The notes: generated from the letters alone by a model not told the origin. DNA of 64,000 nt from Endozoicomonas sp. 8E (GCF_032883915.1 NZ_CP120717.1:1605001-1669000); one strand, 5' to 3'; shown: positions 41,503 to 51,419, counted from the first letter of the stretch. Translations and numbers: made by a program.

Positions 41503-43695
41503 ATGTCGTTTGATTTTTTTACAGCCTATTTATTCACTCTTCGTGAAATAGCATTTATTTTAATGGTTTTTCTGTTTATCTTCGGGCTTGATGATCTGTT
41601 CATTGATGGAGCATACTGGATCAGGAAACTGTATCGAAAATTTCGAGTTTATCGAAAGCATCCAAGGTTGATTTTGGATGATCTTTATTCAGTTAATGAA
41701 AAACCTTTGGCGATAATGGTTCCTGCCTGGCAGGAAGCAGGAGTCATTAACACGATGGCAGATCAGGCAGCTGCCAGACTGGATTACGAGAACTATCATA
41801 TTTTTATCGGAACTTATCCGAACGACCCCGAGACGCAAAGGGACGTTGATGCTGCCTGCGCCAACCATCCACATATTCATAAGGTGGTTTGCAAGTTGCC
41901 TGGACCAACCAGCAAAGCAGATTGCCTGAATAACATAATTTACGCCATTCAAAGTTTCGAAAATCGAGCAAAGTTCAAGTTTGCCGGCTATATCCTGCAT
42001 GATGCTGAAGACAGTCTTTCACCAGCAGAGCTAAGACTATTTAATTACCTTTTGCCAAGAAAGGACCTGATTCAGTTGCCCGTTTATCCTCTTGCCGACA
42101 AATGGTACAAACTAACCCGTGGTCACTATCTTGATGAATTTTCCGAAGCTCACGGTAAAGATGTAGTGATGCGTGAAGCAATTGCTGGACAGGTCCCCAG
42201 TGCTGGAGTAGGAACCTGCTTTAGTCGCAAAGCGATCAGCGCACTTCTCAATGACAGTGATGGCAAGGCATTTAACACTCGTTCCTTAACCGAAGATTAC
42301 GAAATAGGGTTCCAGCTGAAGAAAAAAGGGTTAAAAGAGATATTTGTTCGTTTTTCTGCCTTAACACCGGAGCTGAAGAAAAAAATAAAGCAAAAAACAG
42401 GTGCAAAACAAAAGACGCAGGCTACTGTGTGTGTTGAAGAATATTTCCCGGACTCATTTACCTCAGCGATTCGGCAAAAGAGTAGGTGGATTGTGGGCAT
42501 TGTATTTCAGGGGATGAGCTCTCTGAAATGGACCAGTTCCTTTGCACAAAACTATTTTATTTACCGTGATCGGAGAGGATTGATAGGGCATTTCGTTAAT
42601 CTTTTTGCCATGTTGATATTAGTTCAATTAATAGCCGTCAATATTTATCAATACTTTGTTGCTGATCACTACCGATTTTTATCGGTTCTTGGCAATAGTG
42701 CTACCGTTAACTTCCTCGTTACTGCTAATTTTTTCTTTCTGACAAGCCGTGCAGTTCACCGCTGTTATTTTGTTACCCGCTTTTACGGGCTTTTCCAGGG
42801 GATACTATCTTTGCCCCGAATGATCTGGGCAAATATCATCAATTTTTCAGCAACAATTCGGGCCATCTGGTTGTTGAGTCAGGCTGGAAGCTCGGCTGGT
42901 GTAGCCTGGGATAAAACCGATCACGAGTTTCCGGCAGAACCCCCTCCCCAGCGCGAATATATAGGCGAGCTACTGGTAAGGAAGGGGCGGTTGTCGGAGA
43001 CCTCTTTGAAACAAGCACTGCGTTCAGGCACTGAAAAAATGCGCCTTGGTGAATGGTTAGTAGAAAATGGAAGTGTCAGTAATGAAGATTTATCTGAAGC
43101 TCTTGCCCTCCAATGCCGCTTGAGTTTTACAGATTGTGATCCCTTTAAGCTTTCTCCAAAACTGATTCAGCGACTGCCCGCAGATATAGCTTTAAAGTAT
43201 CAGATAATTCCCGTTGGAGGTAATGACGACCTATTGATTTTAGGTTGCAATAGTCCAATTAGATCCATGACTCGGGAAGCTATATCCAGAAAAATCAAGT
43301 GTCGTATTGAATGCCATATGATTCCACAGGGGATGGTTATCGTTGGTTTGCGCCTCTGGTATTTAGGTGTCACTCAAGAGAATCCGGAACCACTCCTTCA
43401 ATATGAGGCGAGTGCTGGAAATATCAGCTCTGCACAGCTTAAGCGAATAAGAGATCGGTACTACATACGTCAAAAGTCACTTGGTGAATGTCTCATAGCC
43501 CTTGGATACTTAGAACCAGCCGTGTTAGATCAGGTTCGACATACCTATATGTTTAATTCCAATCTTCGCTTTGGAGAGTTTCTTCAGGCGGAAGGAGTAG
43601 TTAATAAAAACCAGATCGAAGACGCCTATGCTTACCAGAAAAAACTTCAATTGCCATTTGCCCAACTGATTAATGCTGAAAAAGTGGCGGTATAA
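41503..43695 (+). CDS. nfrB: NfrB-like glycosyltransferase with C-terminal MshEN (c-di-GMP-binding) domain
   Basis: A 730-residue inner-membrane synthase. An N-terminal membrane helix is followed by a family 2 glycosyltransferase domain: MVPAWQEAGVI, the acidic HDAEDS, GVGTCFSRKAI, LTEDYEIG and the RQKSRW motif. Several helices follow (about 360-470). From about residue 485 come GspE/MshEN-type repeats, with MRLGEWLVENG...LSEALALQ and a second LRFGEFLQAEG...IEDAYAYQ. MshEN repeats bind c-di-GMP and in E. coli NfrB switch on polysaccharide synthesis. Its stop overlaps the nfrA start (TAATG). Confidence 0.9.
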   Translation: MSFDFFTAYLFTLREIAFILMVFLFIFGLDDLFIDGAYWIRKLYRKFRVYRKHPRLILDDLYSVNEKPLAIMVPAWQEAGVINTMADQAAARLDYENYHIFIGTYPNDPETQRDVDAACANHPHIHKVVCKLPGPTSKADCLNNIIYAIQSFENRAKFKFAGYILHDAEDSLSPAELRLFNYLLPRKDLIQLPVYPLADKWYKLTRGHYLDEFSEAHGKDVVMREAIAGQVPSAGVGTCFSRKAISALLNDSDGKAFNTRSLTEDYEIGFQLKKKGLKEIFVRFSALTPELKKKIKQKTGAKQKTQATVCVEEYFPDSFTSAIRQKSRWIVGIVFQGMSSLKWTSSFAQNYFIYRDRRGLIGHFVNLFAMLILVQLIAVNIYQYFVADHYRFLSVLGNSATVNFLVTANFFFLTSRAVHRCYFVTRFYGLFQGILSLPRMIWANIINFSATIRAIWLLSQAGSSAGVAWDKTDHEFPAEPPPQREYIGELLVRKGRLSETSLKQALRSGTEKMRLGEWLVENGSVSNEDLSEALALQCRLSFTDCDPFKLSPKLIQRLPADIALKYQIIPVGGNDDLLILGCNSPIRSMTREAISRKIKCRIECHMIPQGMVIVGLRLWYLGVTQENPEPLLQYEASAGNISSAQLKRIRDRYYIRQKSLGECLIALGYLEPAVLDQVRHTYMFNSNLRFGEFLQAEGVVNKNQIEDAYAYQKKLQLPFAQLINAEKVAV

Positions 43696-46211
43696 TGTCT
43701 GTATTACGTAGCAAAGTATTATGGCTATTTTTCGCCTTGCATTCAGTTGCCTTGGCAGCAAACACAATGAGTTCAGAGCTATTCTCAGGGCTATCTGAAC
43801 AAGAACAATTCCAGACTTTTCCCTATGTGGATAAAGCTTTTCGGTATGCAGAGGCTGAACACTGGCAGCAGGCAATTGATGAAATAATTAAAGCTCAGCA
43901 TTTAGCGCCGGATCATACAGCATTTGCACTTCAGGAAGTACGCTACTTGATGGCTGCTGAACGCTTTGATGATGCTCTGCAACATCTTTTAGTACTGGAT
44001 TCTGCTAATAATGAAATAGAGACAAGATTATGGGATCTTTGGTTGCAGACAGGGCAGAATGAAGCACTAGAGACATTTCGACAATCTATAGACTCAGGAA
44101 AATACCACTATGATCAGGTTTCTTCGACCAATACTTTGTACCTGATTAAAAAACACTTTGGTCTGAAGCACGCTTTGAGTATTGCAGGCTCTTTGCCTCA
44201 AGATAAATTGATCCTTAGCTCTACCGCACAATGGGCTTTTGATGATCAGCAATGGGAGCAAGCTATTAAAGATTATCAAACCCTTGCAAGTATGCGCTCC
44301 CTGACCGAAGAAGAAGCTATCCAGTCAGGACAGGCTTTTGTTCATCTCAATGATGCTCAGAGTGCCTGGCAGCAGGTTGCACAGATCGGCCGTCCGGCAT
44401 CATCTTCTTTGATTGTGAAGCAGTTACTTTATAGCTCTTATGATCGGGAAGATGATGATCAAGCTCTGAGGGCTTTAGATTGGTTAGAGAAATATAATTT
44501 TTCGGGCAGTAAAGAAAGCAAGGCCAAACTGGATATCTATGAAAAGGAGCAAAACTGGACCGAAGCAGTCATGGTAGCAAACAGTTTGCAACTTCCCTGC
44601 ATCCGGCAAATTGATCTGCTAATAAAAGCAGATATGACGTCTGAGGCAGTCAAAAAATTAAACCAATGTGAAAAGGGCAACATTTCAGATCAATGGCTAA
44701 ATTATGCCGAAAGTATAGCCTCGACCAATATTATTGCTTCTGCGAGAACTGAAGATAAGGAACTCAGAGCAAAACAAGCGCAAATATTGGCAAATCGTTA
44801 TTTGATTGAAGAGAACTATGAACAGCTGCTAAAAATTAGCACCCAGTTGCCGGACGATCTCGAGCGAACCCGATTTCGGGCCATTTCGCAACAGGCTCTT
44901 GGGCAGTACAGAGAGGCTGCAAAAAACTGGTATACCCTTTATCAAACGCAAAATGACTTTGCAGCACTCGGAACAGCCAGCTATCTCATGAGGCTTGATA
45001 GTCAGGCTGAGATTGCAGTTAAAATGATAACCGCTTCTATAAGTCCGTCAGAGCTATTAAAGCACCAGACGCTAGCTACAAGTTTGCTGGACCTTTATCG
45101 GACCTATCCCCTACTGGTAGACACTGAATATTTGAAAGCTCTGGGTATGCAAATTCCAGATAGTAGAATGGCATCAGAAGACTGCTTTGCGTTGGGACAA
45201 TGTAGGCTTACCAAGGAGGCCGCTGAGCCACGGCTTCTTTTACAACTGGCCTATTTACTAGAAAAAGACTCTCCTGCAGAGGCTTTAAAATTATTTAAAC
45301 TGGCCCGTGAATATCCTGTTTACCAGACTGACTTTCGGATACCGCTACAAATAGCCATGATCCACGAAAGGAATGGTAATCCTAAAGAGACAAGAGAAAG
45401 TATTAAGACAGCCATTGACTTGGTTCCGCCCACAGAGCAAGAGCTTTTGTATGCTCAGGACAGCTATCGAAACGCTCACTATGGTGCGTATTTTGGTATC
45501 AGTGGCTGGATAGGTCATAATATTCGCAGCAATACTCCTCAAATAATAGGAAGTACCAGTAAATACTTTACTCTGATGGAAACAGGTTATTCCTTCCAAA
45601 GTAAAAACTTTCTGACGCCAGAAAACATCTACTTTAACTTATTATCAGGTGGTGATGACAAACCATTTGAGAACAATGAACTCGACTTTGGTGGTAAGTG
45701 GCGTTTGATTCACCAGCGTAATGTTTTTCTTAGGGTTGGTTTACGTCAGGGTCTAAATAATGATAGAAAGTTTCGTTCCTACCTCAGAGCATCGGCTGAT
45801 TTAATTGCTGATAGTGATTATCAAAAGGCTTGGCGATTAGATAAAGAGCAGTGGTGGACTCAATCACTGTATACGGATGCCACTTATTACCTTAATGATA
45901 ATGATTATGCATTGTATGTTCGTTATGAGGCTGGACCTATGGGAGTAATTTCACATGTCCAACGGCAGCGCTGGCGCACTTACGGACTGCTGCAGGGAGA
46001 TCTCAGTGATTATTCGTTGTACGATACAGGCAGTCGTTATGATATGCGAACAGGTTTTGGTGTCGGATGGCTATCTGAGTGGCAGCAGGATGCTTATGCA
46101 GGCTTTCTGAATCAACTGGAAGTTAATATCGAATGGCAGCTATCTCTGGCAAGTGATTATGCTCGCTCAGGTGATAACAGCCTGTTGTTAAGGTTCTCCT
46201 GGCAACGCTGA
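43695..46211 (+). CDS. nfrA: NfrA-like outer-membrane polysaccharide export protein
   Basis: 838 residues with a signal peptide (VLWLFFALHSVALA), a long TPR-like helical periplasmic region (about 30-570; e.g. FRYAEAEHWQQAIDEIIKAQ) and a C-terminal region typical of phage N4 adsorption protein A, likely a beta-barrel ending in SLLLRFSWQR. It is the expected secretion partner of NfrB. Last gene of the wecB-nfrB-nfrA unit; three bases separate it from the convergent zntA. The sequence is divergent from E. coli NfrA, so the symbol rests on domain order and context. Confidence 0.85.
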   Translation: MSVLRSKVLWLFFALHSVALAANTMSSELFSGLSEQEQFQTFPYVDKAFRYAEAEHWQQAIDEIIKAQHLAPDHTAFALQEVRYLMAAERFDDALQHLLVLDSANNEIETRLWDLWLQTGQNEALETFRQSIDSGKYHYDQVSSTNTLYLIKKHFGLKHALSIAGSLPQDKLILSSTAQWAFDDQQWEQAIKDYQTLASMRSLTEEEAIQSGQAFVHLNDAQSAWQQVAQIGRPASSSLIVKQLLYSSYDREDDDQALRALDWLEKYNFSGSKESKAKLDIYEKEQNWTEAVMVANSLQLPCIRQIDLLIKADMTSEAVKKLNQCEKGNISDQWLNYAESIASTNIIASARTEDKELRAKQAQILANRYLIEENYEQLLKISTQLPDDLERTRFRAISQQALGQYREAAKNWYTLYQTQNDFAALGTASYLMRLDSQAEIAVKMITASISPSELLKHQTLATSLLDLYRTYPLLVDTEYLKALGMQIPDSRMASEDCFALGQCRLTKEAAEPRLLLQLAYLLEKDSPAEALKLFKLAREYPVYQTDFRIPLQIAMIHERNGNPKETRESIKTAIDLVPPTEQELLYAQDSYRNAHYGAYFGISGWIGHNIRSNTPQIIGSTSKYFTLMETGYSFQSKNFLTPENIYFNLLSGGDDKPFENNELDFGGKWRLIHQRNVFLRVGLRQGLNNDRKFRSYLRASADLIADSDYQKAWRLDKEQWWTQSLYTDATYYLNDNDYALYVRYEAGPMGVISHVQRQRWRTYGLLQGDLSDYSLYDTGSRYDMRTGFGVGWLSEWQQDAYAGFLNQLEVNIEWQLSLASDYARSGDNSLLLRFSWQR

Positions 46212-46214
46212 ATA

Positions 46215-48383
46215 TTAGAGAACCTTGACCTGTACGCATTCTTTTCTCATAAGCCTCAGAGCATTCAAAGTCACCAAAACCGTACCACCCGCATCCGAAA
46301 GCACAGCGGCCATCAACCCCGTCATACCAAACAGGGTAGTCAACAGAAACAGGGTATTTACGCCCAGTGCCAGGGCAATATTCTGACGGGTAATACTTGC
46401 TGTTTTCTTTGACAACTGAATCATACGAGGCAGTTCTAACAGCCGCTCGTGGGTGAGGGCGGCATCCGCTGTTTCCAGGGCCACGTCACTGCCTCGTCCC
46501 ATGGCAATGCCCAACTCAGCGGTTTTCAGCGCGGGTGCATCGTTGATGCCATCGCCTACCATGGCGACAGCGCCATTATTTTGAGCCTGAATGGCCTGAA
46601 GGGCTTTCACCTTGTCTTCCGGTGATAACTCCGCTTGGTAGTCTATTCCCAGTTTGTCGGCAATAGTGGCGGCTGTACGTCGGTTGTCGCCGGTTAGCAT
46701 GATACTGCCAATACCGATATTTTTGAGCTTTCTGATCGCTTCAACAGCGTCTTCTCTCAGTGTGTCGGCCAGGCTGATAAGACCCAGAATGGCTTCTCCA
46801 TCCTGAACGACCACCACCGTGTAGCCTTCTGATTCCAAGGACTCGATGGTGGATTTGTTTTCACCAAGATCCTTTTCATCAATATAACGGGGAGCGACTA
46901 CTTTTATGTCTCGTCCTGAGACGGTGCCCTGAACCCCACGACCCGTTAAAACCCGGATGTCTGTCGCTTCTGAGAACCTGAGATTCCTGTTTTTGGTTTC
47001 ATCAATAATGGCGTTAGCCAGAGGATGGCTGGAACCCATTTCTAAAGAGCCTGCCAGAGAGAGTACTTTATCTTCCTGCTCGCTGATGCCTACCACCCGG
47101 GTAACCCTGGGTTTACCCTCAGTCAGGGTGCCGGTTTTATCAAAAGCCAGCATTCTGATATTTCTCAGTTGTTCCAGAGCTGCGCCACCTTTAACCAGCG
47201 CACCGAAGCGCGCCGCAGAAGCCAGTGCCGACGTGACTGCGGCTGGAATGGATACGACCAGTGCACAGGGGCAGGCAATCAACAGCAGCGTCAAGGCTTT
47301 GTAGGCCCAGGGCGTCCAGTCCGCGCCGCTAAACAGCGGAGGGATGATCATGACCAGAGCTGCCAGCCCCATGACCAGTGGTGTGTACCAGGCACTGAAT
47401 GCATCGACCATTCTGGCCACCGGTGCACGGCGTTCTTCCGCCTCTTCTATCAGGTTAACGATGCGATCAATGGCGTTCTCACCGGGTTCTGATACCACTG
47501 TTAATCGAACAGGCTGATCGACCACCATGGAGCCCGCCATGATCTTTTCATTAGCTTTCCTGTTCACTGGAATGGACTCGCCCGTCACCGCACTCTCGTC
47601 AAAAGAGCCGTGACTGGAATCAAGAACGGCATCGACCGGTAAACGATCGCCGGGTAACACTTCAATCCGCTCACCGGGCACCAGAGAGTATGCAGGTACT
47701 TCTATTCGTTCACCGTCTTGTACTTTCCAGGCTGTGTCTGGCGTGAGTTGCATCAGGCTTTTAATGCCAGCTTTGGCTTTTCTTCCGGCAAAACCTTCCA
47801 ACAGTTCACCCAGAGAAAACAGTAACAGCACCAAACCTGCTTCAACGGTTTCACCCAATATCAGGGCACCTAATGCGGCCAGGGTCATCAGGGTTTCAAT
47901 ACCGAACCAGGTGCCATTACGAATCTGGATGAGTGCTTTTCTGGCAAAAGGCAGAACACCCAGCGTGGTCGCTACCAGAAAGCCCGATGAACCCCATACC
48001 GGGTCAAAGTACATGAAGGTTCCAGCCAGGGTCATCACTACAGCGAGGAGGGTGAAGGTCGAATGGGCTTTCCAGAGAGGCTCCTCCGCTTCTTTACGGT
48101 CTGTGCTTTTCAGGGTAAACCCGAGCTGTTTTACTGTTTTCTCGATGTTTTTGGGGGAGACTTTCTGATCCAGGTCAATCACAAGGCGTTCTGTCGCGAA
48201 GGCGACTCTGACCTGCTTGACGCCGGGGGTGACAGCCAGTGCTTTTTCGATGTTTGTTGCACAGCTGGCGCAGTCCATCCCACCCACGGACCATTTATAG
48301 CGAGTAGTCGCTCCAATGGCGGTGGCGGGCTGGACCACTTTGTCTACTGAGCAGCAGCTTTTCGTCGATGTGCATGTGGACAT
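46215..48383 (-). CDS. zntA: Zinc/cadmium/lead-exporting P1B-type ATPase
   Basis: Exports toxic divalent metals from the cytoplasm. 722 residues from the ATG at 48383 (MSTCTSTKSCCSV, Cys-rich metal-binding start), with AAGGAAGGG ahead. An open frame runs 28 codons further upstream but is not family-like. Domains: HMA with GGMDCASC, the TGES actuator loop, the CPC channel motif (IACPCALVVSIP) that marks the P1B type, the phosphorylated DKTGTLTEGKP and GDGINDAPALK. CPC plus a late DAGGTVLVTLNALRLM fits ZntA rather than copper pumps. Confidence 0.93.
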   Translation of the reverse strand: MSTCTSTKSCCSVDKVVQPATAIGATTRYKWSVGGMDCASCATNIEKALAVTPGVKQVRVAFATERLVIDLDQKVSPKNIEKTVKQLGFTLKSTDRKEAEEPLWKAHSTFTLLAVVMTLAGTFMYFDPVWGSSGFLVATTLGVLPFARKALIQIRNGTWFGIETLMTLAALGALILGETVEAGLVLLLFSLGELLEGFAGRKAKAGIKSLMQLTPDTAWKVQDGERIEVPAYSLVPGERIEVLPGDRLPVDAVLDSSHGSFDESAVTGESIPVNRKANEKIMAGSMVVDQPVRLTVVSEPGENAIDRIVNLIEEAEERRAPVARMVDAFSAWYTPLVMGLAALVMIIPPLFSGADWTPWAYKALTLLLIACPCALVVSIPAAVTSALASAARFGALVKGGAALEQLRNIRMLAFDKTGTLTEGKPRVTRVVGISEQEDKVLSLAGSLEMGSSHPLANAIIDETKNRNLRFSEATDIRVLTGRGVQGTVSGRDIKVVAPRYIDEKDLGENKSTIESLESEGYTVVVVQDGEAILGLISLADTLREDAVEAIRKLKNIGIGSIMLTGDNRRTAATIADKLGIDYQAELSPEDKVKALQAIQAQNNGAVAMVGDGINDAPALKTAELGIAMGRGSDVALETADAALTHERLLELPRMIQLSKKTASITRQNIALALGVNTLFLLTTLFGMTGLMAAVLSDAGGTVLVTLNALRLMRKECVQVKVL

Positions 48384-48416
48384 GGCTGCACCCTTCCTTA
48401 AACACATAAAAATATA

Positions 48417-48449
48417 TTTATATGTTATGCCTGATTTCAGTAGAGTCAA
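48417..48449 (-). promoter_or_regulatory. Candidate MerR-type promoter of zntA
   Basis: On the minus strand TTGACT (48449-48444) is followed by an over-long spacer holding the dyad CTGAAATCAG and then TATAAA (48422-48417). MerR-family (ZntR/CadR) promoters have extended spacers with a central dyad. Here the spacer to TATAAA is 21, longer than the usual 19-20, and a TAACAT at normal distance is an alternative -10. Tentative. Confidence 0.33.
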
Positions 48450-48512
48450 CCTGTTTTTTGATAACATGCTTGCTACTCATCAGGATTTTTGATGAGTAGC
48501 GTCAGGAGGGGC

Positions 48513-48995
48513 TTACTTGAGGGCTACCTTGATTGCCTGCTCAGCGCAAGCCTGGTCCAGGTGACCACCTGGCGCACCGCCAATTCCGATGCCACCCACA
48601 ATCTGTCCGTCAACCTTGATGGGCATACCGCCACCGAGCAGCAACATGCGTGAGTCCATATCTTTCAGACCTTGCAGGAAAGGCTTGTCGGTCACCAGTT
48701 TGGCCAGGTTGGCAGTAGGCTGACCCATGGAGGCTGCGGTGAACGCTTTTTTCTGAGCACTGTCCACAGTGTGTGGTCCAGCCAGCTCGGAACGTCCGAA
48801 GGCTTTCAGGGAACCTGTGCGGTCAACAACAGCAACACTGACGTTGTAACCGTCTTTGCGACAGAATTGCAGACCCTGGTTGACCAGCTCCAGAGCAGCT
48901 CCGTCAGTCAGGGTTGGCAGAGCAGTGGTTTTTGCCTGCACACCAGTAGCCAGTCCGGTAGCAATGAAGGCCAGTGCGATAATGCTCTTTTTCAT
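48513..48995 (-). CDS. GlcG/HbpS-family exported protein
   Basis: 160 residues with a signal peptide (KKSIIALAFIATGLATGVQA) and a GlcG/HbpS (DUF336) domain: VSVAVVDRTGSLKAFGR, AQKKAFTAASMG and the Gly-rich GGGMPIKVDGQIVGGIGIGG. Members such as Streptomyces HbpS bind haem and regulate a neighbouring sensor kinase. The start at 48995 is set by the signal peptide; the frame is open to 49097 but that part is polar. It is divergent from the two-component genes that begin 198 bases away. Confidence 0.86.
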   Translation of the reverse strand: MKKSIIALAFIATGLATGVQAKTTALPTLTDGAALELVNQGLQFCRKDGYNVSVAVVDRTGSLKAFGRSELAGPHTVDSAQKKAFTAASMGQPTANLAKLVTDKPFLQGLKDMDSRMLLLGGGMPIKVDGQIVGGIGIGGAPGGHLDQACAEQAIKVALK

Positions 48996-49193
48996 GGTGG
49001 TTTCCTCAATGTTTTTCTTGTTGTTTCTGTGTTGCTGTTGTCTCAGCGCCTGTTTGTAGATTAGTGAGCCACCATTGCCCTGACCTTGCCTGAACATTAC
49101 AGGCTGGAAAGGTTCCTTCTTTTCTCACGGTTTACTGTTACTCTTGACACTGAGAAAAATACTAATAATGTCCCCGGATTTTGGAGTAGCCTG

Positions 49194-49883
49194 TTGAATA
49201 TCCTGATGGTAGAAGACGACTCAGTTATATCCACCTTTGTCAGTGACGGCTTAAAAGAACATGGTTATGGCGTTGCCCAGTGCCAGAGTGCAGAGGAAGC
49301 TCTGGATGAAGTGGTGGTTGAGCCTTTTGATTTGGCCATTGTGGATATTATGCTTCCGGGAATGAACGGTCTGGATCTGGTGAAAACACTCAGAGGGCAG
49401 GGTGTCGCTTTTCCTATTCTTTTTCTCAGTGCACGAAAGGCAGTAGACGACAAGGTTTCTGGTCTGCGAATCGGTGGGGATGACTATCTCACCAAGCCCT
49501 TTTCTTTTAATGAGCTTTTGGCGCGGATAGAAGTACTGCTTCGTCGAAACCAGTCTACCCAGACACAGACAGTGTTATCTGAGAAACTGAGTTTCCACAG
49601 CCTCAGTTTTGATCCTTCCCGAAAGCTGGCCTGGCGAGGGGATAAAAAACTCTCCCTTCAACCCCGAGAAATGGTTCTGCTGGAGTTCTTTCTTCGAAAT
49701 CGTGAGAGAGTGATTTCCAGAACACAAATCATGGAGCATGTCTGGGATTATCAGTTCGACCCACAAACCAATGTTGTTGATGTTTTGGTCTGTCGGCTGA
49801 GAGGCAAGATTGATAAAGATGAATCCGTAAAACTGCTGCACACGATCAGGGGGATGGGTTATGTGCTCAGAGCCGGTGAATAA
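49194..49883 (+). CDS. OmpR-family response regulator
   Basis: 229 residues: a receiver domain with the phosphorylated aspartate in LAIVDIMLPGMNG, acidic pair EDD at the N-terminus and lysine in YLTKPFSF, then a winged-helix DNA-binding domain ending RGMGYVLRAGE. The start is chosen as the TTG at 49194 (MNILMVEDD) with TTGGAG ahead; the upstream frame to 49086 does not look like protein of this family. Close in pattern to heavy-metal/envelope regulators such as CusR. Overlaps or adjoins the kinase gene. Confidence 0.92.
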   Translation: MNILMVEDDSVISTFVSDGLKEHGYGVAQCQSAEEALDEVVVEPFDLAIVDIMLPGMNGLDLVKTLRGQGVAFPILFLSARKAVDDKVSGLRIGGDDYLTKPFSFNELLARIEVLLRRNQSTQTQTVLSEKLSFHSLSFDPSRKLAWRGDKKLSLQPREMVLLEFFLRNRERVISRTQIMEHVWDYQFDPQTNVVDVLVCRLRGKIDKDESVKLLHTIRGMGYVLRAGE

Positions 49884-49908
49884 ATCAGTCAGTAGTGACA
49901 GAGGAGTC

Positions 49909-51216
49909 ATGACACCCACCAAGCGAATACTTACTTTCTGGTTTGGATTCATTATGCTGATGATTGCCTCCGGTCTGGGAGCCGTCAGTTATCACCTGTT
50001 TGAAGAGGAATTAGTCAGCCGGGATGCTCAGCTGTTGAAAGTAATCAACAACAATATGCAGCGCATATACAACAGCAATGGTCAGAAAAAGATTCTGTCA
50101 GTGCTGGAGCGTGATCGTTATTTTTTGCGTTTGAGTGGCTACAGTGCCAGCCTTTGGGCCAATGATGGCGAGTTACTTTTTCACGAGGGTGTCGATCTGC
50201 CGTTCTCTTTGACCGAAACTTTGAGTGATGGAAGTTTGGTCACCAGGCAGTTGATTGGCAATCAGACACTGGTGCTGAGTCTTTCCGGCAAACTGCGTTA
50301 TGAAGAGCTGGCCAGCTTTCGCAATGTTATGCTGGTAACGCTGTTGGCACTCTGGGTCATCAGCATTCTTCTGGTAGCCTGGCTGAATGAGCGGATGCTG
50401 AGACCCATCCGCAAGCTGGTGGAACATGTTAAAACACTGCAAAGAAAGGGCTTGCAGGATAAACTTCCACTGTCGTCATCCAGAAACAGTGAGTTAGGCC
50501 AGCTAACTCTGCTCTTTAATCAGCAGATGAGCCGGATTGATCAGTTGATTCGGAGTCTTGAAGACACTCTGAATGCGGCAGCCCATGATCTCAGAACCCC
50601 TTTGACCCGGATGCGACTCAGTGCAGAAAAAGCCATGATTAATAATGATCCCAGGGTATTGAAAGAAAGCCTGATGGATTGCCTGGAAGAAAGCGAAAGA
50701 ATGTTGGCTATGGTCAACAGTCTGCTGGATGTGGCAGCAGTGGAGCAGCATTTGGATGCCAGAGATCGTAACCGGGCCAATTTGTCTGATCTGATTACCG
50801 AAGCGGCTCAACCCTACGAATATCTGGCGGAAGAGAAGCGCATCCGCCTCAGCTTTGAGCTGCCTGAGGCCATGAATGTCCTGGCCAGTCCAAACCGGTT
50901 ACGACAGGTATTTGCCAACCTTCTGGATAATGCCCTCAAATTTACTCCGGAAGAGGGCAGTATTCTGGTTTCAGCCCGACAAGAAGGCGACGAGTGGCGA
51001 GTGTCAGTGAAGGATTCTGGCAGTGGAATTGCCGCATCTGATCTGCCTCATATTTTCGATCGCCTTTATCGGGGTGATACCAGTCGAAAAACACCGGGGT
51101 TTGGTCTTGGACTGTCTCTAGTCAAAGCGATTATTGAGGCCCACGATGGCAGGATCAAGGTAGAAAGCAAAAAAGGGCAGGGGACCGAGTTTAACTGCCT
51201 GTTGCCAGCAGCTTGA
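49909..51216 (+). CDS. Sensor histidine kinase
   Basis: 435 residues from the ATG at 49909 (MTPTKRILTFW), with GAGGAG ahead. An ATG at 49861 inside the regulator is also in frame. TM1 (GFIMLMIASGLGAVSYHLF), a periplasmic sensor of about 110 residues, TM2 (MLVTLLALWVISILLVAWL), HAMP, the H-box AAHDLRTPLTRM with the phosphorylated histidine, N-box LLDNALKF, and G boxes DSGSGIAASD and GFGLGLSLV. The signal is unknown; metals or haem are plausible from its neighbours zntA and the HbpS-like gene. Confidence 0.93.
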   Translation: MTPTKRILTFWFGFIMLMIASGLGAVSYHLFEEELVSRDAQLLKVINNNMQRIYNSNGQKKILSVLERDRYFLRLSGYSASLWANDGELLFHEGVDLPFSLTETLSDGSLVTRQLIGNQTLVLSLSGKLRYEELASFRNVMLVTLLALWVISILLVAWLNERMLRPIRKLVEHVKTLQRKGLQDKLPLSSSRNSELGQLTLLFNQQMSRIDQLIRSLEDTLNAAAHDLRTPLTRMRLSAEKAMINNDPRVLKESLMDCLEESERMLAMVNSLLDVAAVEQHLDARDRNRANLSDLITEAAQPYEYLAEEKRIRLSFELPEAMNVLASPNRLRQVFANLLDNALKFTPEEGSILVSARQEGDEWRVSVKDSGSGIAASDLPHIFDRLYRGDTSRKTPGFGLGLSLVKAIIEAHDGRIKVESKKGQGTEFNCLLPAA

Positions 51217-51409
51217 TCAGGGGGGAGCCAGCCAGAAGCCTCTTGTGCTGGACCGCGTTCTCTGCTGTGCCTGATGATTTCACCAGAGAGAATCTGTTTT
51301 TTGTGCAAACATGTGCGAAAACAGATAACAGCGTCAAAAACACTTTTAAGGTTGGCAATCGAGTCTTTGGCTGAATCCGGATCAGCTTTTTCTATTGTCC
51401 ACAATCGCC

Positions 51410-51419
51410 TATATAAATA
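51410..51419 (+). promoter_or_regulatory. Promoter-like block of RING gene 1
   Basis: TATATAAATA, preceded by CAGCTTTTTCTATTG as in the other units (TTCTAT about 16 bases before TATAAA could be a weak -35). It lies 70 bases before the gene. Conservation across units supports a functional site. Confidence 0.5.

Noticed and set aside
51217-51371. Regulatory link between the two-component genes and the RING array
   Set aside because: Adjacent but no shared operator-like motif could be seen between the divergent region at 49 kb and the RING promoters; kept only as something to test.
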